DNA from: Curtobacterium sp. MCBD17_013
Lineage (GTDB): Bacteria; Actinomycetota; Actinomycetes; Actinomycetales; Microbacteriaceae
Reading direction: 5' to 3'
Assembly (NCBI RefSeq): GCF_003234565.1
Contig: NZ_QKTU01000019.1
Span: 1 to 38,368, forward strand
Length of the DNA: 38,368 bases
Shown here piece after piece: positions 34,622-38,368 of the stretch (positions are counted from its first letter, which is position 1; the number at the start of each line of letters is the position of its first letter). The notes under the pieces are model-generated. The model saw nothing but the letters and a program-made list of their open reading frames with translations, did not search any database and was not told the DNA's origin. The position numbers and the translations under genes were made by a program.

Positions 34622-35460
34622 CGCAGGGTGACTCCGATCTGTCGCGTGAGGTCCCGGAACGCGCGGGCGGCACGACCGAACGCGGCCGGTCCGCTCGATC
34701 CGCCGAGCCGGGTGGCACTCGCCAGGTGGGGCTCGAGGGAGGCGTGGCCGTCGTACCCGGCGTCGCGGAGCGCCGTCAGGGTCTCGCGGAGCTCGCCGTC
34801 GCCCTCGCCCGCGGGGACGACCGTGCCGTCGGCGGCCAGGGCGTCCTTGACCTGGAGGTAGACGACGTACGGGGCGAGGAGGTCCCAGCCGTCGGTGAAC
34901 GGGCGCACCCCGCACTGGACGTAGTTCGCGTTGTCCCAGGCCAGGCGGAGCGCGTCCGATCCGACGGACTCCACCACGTCGAGCACCCGCTCGGGGACGT
35001 CGCCGTAGATGTCCTTCTCGTTCTCGTGCAGCAGTCGGACGCCCTCGCGCTCGGCGACGTCGGCGAGGGCCCGCATCCGCGTGAGGACCGCGTCGCGGAC
35101 GTCCTCGGGGGTCTGCTCGGGCGACCGGTAGAACGAGAAGACCCGGATGTCCCGGGTCCCGAGGGCGTGCGCGGCGGCGATCGCCCGCTCGAGCCGCGTG
35201 ACCTCGTGCTCGACGGGCAGGCCGACGTCGACCTTGCCGATCGGGGAGGCGACGGCCGAGACGGACTGGCCCCGGTCCTCCAGGAGGCGGTGCAGGCCGG
35301 CGAGCTGGTCCTCGTCGAGGTCCACGACGTTGACGCCCCACGCGCTGCGGACCTCGATCGCGCTCGCGCCGAGGGCCTGGAGCACGGCGACCTGGACGAC
35401 CGGGTCGTCGTCGATCTCGTCGCCGAACCCCGAGAGGGTCCAGGCGGGTGCCTCGGTCAT
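34618..35460 (-). CDS. Sugar phosphate isomerase/epimerase-like TIM-barrel protein A
   Basis: The 280-residue TIM-barrel protein leads the operon. It begins with WTLSGFGDEIDDDPVVQVAV, a pattern typical of the family, with likely metal ligands in LLHENEKDIYGD (about 142-153), LAWDNANYVQCG (about 172), YLQVKDAL (about 199) and ASLEPHL (about 240). A Lys replaces the more usual His after the sixth strand. The ATG at 35460 has GGAGGA five bases upstream, better than the in-frame GTG at 35472. Its substrate is unknown. It is distinct from protein B by sequence, so the two probably catalyse different steps. Confidence 0.85.
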   Translation of the reverse strand: MTEAPAWTLSGFGDEIDDDPVVQVAVLQALGASAIEVRSAWGVNVVDLDEDQLAGLHRLLEDRGQSVSAVASPIGKVDVGLPVEHEVTRLERAIAAAHALGTRDIRVFSFYRSPEQTPEDVRDAVLTRMRALADVAEREGVRLLHENEKDIYGDVPERVLDVVESVGSDALRLAWDNANYVQCGVRPFTDGWDLLAPYVVYLQVKDALAADGTVVPAGEGDGELRETLTALRDAGYDGHASLEPHLASATRLGGSSGPAAFGRAARAFRDLTRQIGVTLR

Positions 35461-35543
35461 GTCGTCCTCCACGCCTCATGCTGGACCGGTCGGGATGCGG
35501 CACCGCGGAGGGTCCGCACCGACCCGTGTCGATGCTGCCGCTG

Positions 35544-35581
35544 TGGCAACGCTGTGGCAACCCGTTGCCATCGCGTTGCCA
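35544..35581. promoter_or_regulatory. Four-half-site operator cluster in the divergent lacI/operon promoter
   Basis: TGGCAAC at 35544-35550 and 35555-35561, and its complement GTTGCCA at 35564-35570 and 35575-35581, make one inner and one outer palindrome sharing a centre. Half-sites on each side are spaced 11 bp, one helical turn. The inner palindrome is the 16-bp TGGCAACCCGTTGCCA. The site lies 84 bp from the isomerase A start and 74 bp from the lacI start, so it can control both directions. It is most likely bound by the LacI-family protein encoded beside it. Confidence 0.8.
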
Positions 35582-35654
35582 CGGGCCCTACGGTCGGTGG
35601 CACGACCGAGCGCGCGAGGAGGCCGCCACGTCCGAGATCCAGGAGCCCCGCCGC

Positions 35655-36695
35655 GTGACGATCCGGGACGTCGCGCGGGCGGCCGCGGTCGCGCCCTCCA
35701 CGGTCTCGCGGGCACTGGCCCGGCCGGGCCGCGTCAACGCCGCGACGCGCACCCGCATCGAGGCCGCCGCACGGGCCCTCGGGTACACGGCGCCGCGCAG
35801 CGAGCGCGGCACCCGGGACGTCGGGGCGGTCGCGGTCGTCGTGCCGGACGTGACGAACCCGTTCTTCTTCGACGTGATCCGCGGGGCACAGCACCGGCTC
35901 GCCGCGGCCGGCCGGACCCAGCTGCTCGTGGACACCGAGGAGTCCGCGGGGACCGAAGCAGCCACCCTCGGCGCGATCGCGTCACGGGTGGACGGCGCGG
36001 TGCTCGCCGCCTCGCGCCTGAGCGACGGCGAGATCGCACGGTTCGCGGGCCTCCTACCGGTCGTCGTCCTGAACCGGCGCGTGCCGTCCGTGTCGAGCGT
36101 GCTCATCGACACACCGGGCGGGGTCGGGCGGGCGCTCGAGCACCTCGTCTCGCTCGGACACCGGCACGTGCTGTACGTCGGCGGCCCCGAGACCTCGTGG
36201 TCGAACGAGCGACGGTGGCGGGCGCTCGCCGCCGCCGCCGCGCGGCTGCGCGTCCGGGTCGACACGGCTGGGCCGTTCGCGCCGGTCGTCGACTCCGGTG
36301 CGGCCGCCGCGGACGCCGCCGTCACCGCCGGGGTCACCGCGTGCATCGCGTTCAACGACCTCATCGCGATCGGGATGCTGCGCCGCCTGCGGGAGCGGTC
36401 GGTGCGCGTGCCCGTCGACATGAGCGTCGTCGGGTGTGACGACATCTTCGGCGCCGACTTCTGCGATCCGCCGCTCACCACCATGACGTCGCCCATCGAG
36501 CAGGCCGGACGCGTCGCCGTGACGATGCTGCTGCGGCGCATCGGCGGCGGTGTCCCGACCGACGCCGACGCCGCCGCCGCCGTCGTCGCCGACGCCGTCG
36601 CGGAGCACCCGACGGACTCGGTCGCCCTGCCCACCCACCTGACCGTCCGCGGGTCGACCGGGCCCGCCCCCGGCACCGAACGGAGTCCCGCATGA
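35655..36695 (+). CDS. LacI family transcriptional regulator of the uronate cluster
   Basis: The 346-residue repressor has an N-terminal helix-turn-helix TIRDVARAAAVAPSTVSRAL, a hinge, and a periplasmic-binding-protein-like ligand domain (VAVVVPDVTNPFFFDVIRGA, VDGAVLAASRLS, DMSVVGCDDIFGADFCDPPL). It probably represses its own uxaC operon and the divergent five-gene operon, and is released by a pathway intermediate such as fructuronate or mannonate. GTG at 35655 is preferred: AGGAG lies nine bases upstream and the family start matches. An ACG at 35628 follows GAGGAGG by five bases and would add nine residues, but is less likely. It overlaps uxaC by ATGA. Confidence 0.88.
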   Translation: MTIRDVARAAAVAPSTVSRALARPGRVNAATRTRIEAAARALGYTAPRSERGTRDVGAVAVVVPDVTNPFFFDVIRGAQHRLAAAGRTQLLVDTEESAGTEAATLGAIASRVDGAVLAASRLSDGEIARFAGLLPVVVLNRRVPSVSSVLIDTPGGVGRALEHLVSLGHRHVLYVGGPETSWSNERRWRALAAAAARLRVRVDTAGPFAPVVDSGAAAADAAVTAGVTACIAFNDLIAIGMLRRLRERSVRVPVDMSVVGCDDIFGADFCDPPLTTMTSPIEQAGRVAVTMLLRRIGGGVPTDADAAAAVVADAVAEHPTDSVALPTHLTVRGSTGPAPGTERSPA

Positions 36696-38143
36696 CGAGC
36701 ACCGACGCCCCCGCCGACACCGGCCGACCGATGGTCCCGCACCCCGACCGGCTGTTCCCCGCCGACCCGACGACGCGGTCGGTCGCCCGCCGCCTGTACG
36801 ACGAGGTCGCCGAGGCCCCGATCCTGTCACCGCACGGACACGTGCCCGCCGAGGTGCTCGCCGACGACGAACCGTTCCCCGACCCGGCCGCGCTGCTCGT
36901 CACCCCGGACCACTACGTGCTCCGCCTGCTCCACGCCAACGGGGTGCCGCTCGACGCGCTCGGGCGCGCGCCGGTCGACGGGACGGGTGTCGTGCCTCCC
37001 GGCCGTGCCGTCTGGCGGACGCTCGCCGAGCACTGGGACGACTTCCTGGCCACCCCGGTGCGCGCGTGGTTCGAGACCGAGCTGCACGACGTGTTCGGGC
37101 TGACGGAGGAGCCGTCCGGCGCGAACGCCGACGCCCAGTACGACCGACTGGCCACGGCCCTCCGCGACCCCGGGATGCGCCCCCGCGCACTGTTCGACCG
37201 GTTCCGGATCGCGGTGCTCGCGACGACCGACGACCCGACGTCCGACCTCGCCGCGCACGCCCGACTGGCGGCCGACCCGGCCTTCTCCGGGCGGGTCATC
37301 CCGACGTTCCGTGCCGACGCCGTGTTCGAGCCGTCGCGCCCGGGCTGGAGGGACGTGGTCGCGCGGATCGGCGAGGCCGCCGGCATCGACACGGGAACGC
37401 ACGCCGGGTTGCTCGAGGCGCTCCGGACCCGCCGCCGGTACTTCATCGAGCACGGTGCGACCGCGACCGACACGGGGGTCCTCGACGCCGGGTCCGCACC
37501 GCTGTCCCCGGTGGACCGGGAGCGCATCCACGCCGCCGCACTCCGGGGGCCGACCGCGCTCACCCCGGACGACGCCGCCGCGTACCGCCACGACATGCTG
37601 TACCGCTGGGCCGAGATGTCGTGCGAGGACGGCCTGGTCATGCAGTTGCACGCGGGGGTGCACCGGAACCACCACCGGCCGTCGTTCGAGCGCTACGGGT
37701 CCGATGCCGGCCACGACCTGCCCGCGGTCGGCGGGTTCACGGCGCCGCTCCGCCCCCTGCTCGAGGCGTTCGGCACCGTGCCGGGGTTCCACCTCGTGCT
37801 GTTCACCGTCGACGAGACCGTGTTCTCGCGCGAGGTCGGGCCGCTCGCGGGCTTCTACCCGGCCGTGTACGCCGGTGCGCCGTGGTGGTTCCTCGACACC
37901 CCCGGGGCGATGCGGCGGTTCCGCGAGGCCGTGACGGACTCGGCGTCGTTCGCCAAGACCTCCGGGTTCATCGACGACACCCGGGCGTTCTGCTCGATCC
38001 CCGCGCGGCACGACACCGCCCGGCGCGTCGACGCGGCGTACCTGGCCGACCTCGTGGTGACGCACCGGATCTCCGAGGAGGCCGCGGTGCGGACGGCGCA
38101 CCGACTGGTGTCGGACATCCCGCGCGAGGTCTTCAAGCTCTGA
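36692..38143 (+). CDS. uxaC: Glucuronate (uronate) isomerase
   Basis: The 483-residue amidohydrolase-superfamily enzyme isomerises D-glucuronate to D-fructuronate, or galacturonate to tagaturonate. It has the strand-1 metal motif SPHGHVPAEVLAD (His48, His50), the long family-typical FETELHDVFGL, RFRIAVLATTDDPTSDLAAH, MQLHAGVHRNHHRPSFERYG, and C-terminal PWWFLDTPGAMRRFREAVT and SFAKTSGFIDDTRAFCSIPA. The length agrees with UxaC. ATG at 36692 overlaps the lacI stop (ATGA), and GGAG is upstream. With the divergent reductase and ManD it completes the glucuronate branch; no altronate enzymes or KDG kinase/aldolase are in the window. Confidence 0.93.
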   Translation: MTSTDAPADTGRPMVPHPDRLFPADPTTRSVARRLYDEVAEAPILSPHGHVPAEVLADDEPFPDPAALLVTPDHYVLRLLHANGVPLDALGRAPVDGTGVVPPGRAVWRTLAEHWDDFLATPVRAWFETELHDVFGLTEEPSGANADAQYDRLATALRDPGMRPRALFDRFRIAVLATTDDPTSDLAAHARLAADPAFSGRVIPTFRADAVFEPSRPGWRDVVARIGEAAGIDTGTHAGLLEALRTRRRYFIEHGATATDTGVLDAGSAPLSPVDRERIHAAALRGPTALTPDDAAAYRHDMLYRWAEMSCEDGLVMQLHAGVHRNHHRPSFERYGSDAGHDLPAVGGFTAPLRPLLEAFGTVPGFHLVLFTVDETVFSREVGPLAGFYPAVYAGAPWWFLDTPGAMRRFREAVTDSASFAKTSGFIDDTRAFCSIPARHDTARRVDAAYLADLVVTHRISEEAAVRTAHRLVSDIPREVFKL

Positions 38144-38196
38144 CGGGGCCATGCCGGCCGGCCGCCGCCCGCCGACCCCCTCTCGCCCGCCCCCAA

Positions 38197-38260
38197 CCGT
38201 GAGATCGCGGTCGTTGCCGTCCCGAGGGGGGTCAGAACGGCAACGACTGCGATCTCACGG
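38197..38260. repeat. 24-bp inverted repeat downstream of uxaC
   Basis: Arms 38197-38220 and 38237-38260 are complementary at 23 of 24 positions with a 16-nt spacer, an arm far longer than a typical terminator. It lies between the convergent uxaC and the truncated gene at the right edge, so it may act as a bidirectional terminator. The core half GATCGCNGTCGTTGCCGT is not related to the other palindromes in the window. Confidence 0.9.
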
Positions 38261-38264
38261 AGGA

Positions 38265-38297
38265 GGGCCGGGCCGGGCCGGCCGGGCCGGGGCCGGG
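38265..38297 (+). repeat. GGGCC-type tandem G-rich tract
   Basis: Six GGG/GGGG runs separated by CC (with one GG) fill 33 bp next to the 3' end of the edge gene. The plus strand could form a G-quadruplex, or the GGCC units a hairpin. Confidence 0.7.
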
Positions 38298-38368
38298 TCA
38301 GTCCGTCTGGCTGCGCGCGGCGTCCACGATGGCGGCGCACTTGTCACCGAAGCTCGCCTGCATGAGCG
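38298..38368 (-). CDS. C-terminal fragment of a gene cut by the window edge
   Basis: The minus strand from the window end to the TGA at 38298-38300 reads LMQASFGDKCAAIVDAARSQ and then TD before the stop. GC3 is high, as in real genes here, and the reading frame is open to the edge. Twenty-two residues are too few to name a family. Confidence 0.5.
   Translation of the reverse strand, partial: LMQASFGDKCAAIVDAARSQTD

Noticed and set aside
35628..35630. ACG as start codon of the LacI regulator, five bases after GAGGAGG
   Set aside because: ACG starts are rare; GTG at 35655 also has AGGAG at a good distance and matches the usual LacI N-terminus.

Overview
The window is very GC-rich with strong GC3 bias and tightly packed genes. 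The proteins and gene order (rplY-pth-mfd; mazG; eno-divIC-DUF501) point to an actinobacterium, most likely a member of the Microbacteriaceae such as Curtobacterium. That genus is an inference from protein style and gene order; no search was run. About 32 protein genes, one tRNA and one truncated gene at the right edge can be supported. There is no phage, IS element or CRISPR array.

Left part (1-9.2 kb): ilvA (threonine deaminase), an AI-2E-family permease, and, divergent from the permease, a YcaQ-like winged-helix DNA glycosylase. A LemA protein converges on the glycosylase gene. Then come a large secreted/membrane protein with Ig-like repeats and a degenerate 'FGLLP' region, and an AMP-forming acyl-CoA ligase.

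Centre (9.2-28.3 kb): a DUF2335 membrane protein, an acyltransferase-3 membrane protein, a tRNA with anticodon UAA, and type II NADH dehydrogenase with a Lys/Ala-rich tail. The housekeeping block follows: DUF501, DivIC/FtsB-like, enolase, hisS and mazG on the minus strand. An ECF sigma factor with a translationally coupled membrane partner diverges from mazG and is followed by nhaA. Then come mfd, pth and rplY (minus strand), a divergent alpha/beta-hydrolase and MarR pair, and a coiled-coil protein with a Glu-Pro hinge.

Right part (28.6-38.4 kb): a carbohydrate-use region. A secreted clan-A glycoside hydrolase lies convergent to a five-gene minus-strand operon: TIM-barrel isomerase, Gfo/Idh dehydrogenase, second TIM-barrel isomerase, fructuronate reductase-like and mannonate dehydratase. 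All four junctions are ATGA/GTGA overlaps. Divergent from it are lacI-uxaC, also overlapping by ATGA. UxaC, the reductase and ManD together give the glucuronate-to-2-keto-3-deoxygluconate route. The dehydrogenase and two TIM-barrel enzymes go beyond that route and suggest a modified sugar or uronoside as substrate. A cluster of four TGGCAAC half-sites in the divergent promoter is a strong candidate LacI operator.

Non-coding structure is unusually rich. It includes a family of 44-nt intergenic palindromes (three good copies, one decayed), a 7 x 7-bp tandem repeat at the divIC stop codon, a 24-bp inverted repeat beside a G-rich tract at the right edge, and several TANNNT boxes placed 6-7 nt before a start codon, as in leaderless actinobacterial genes.
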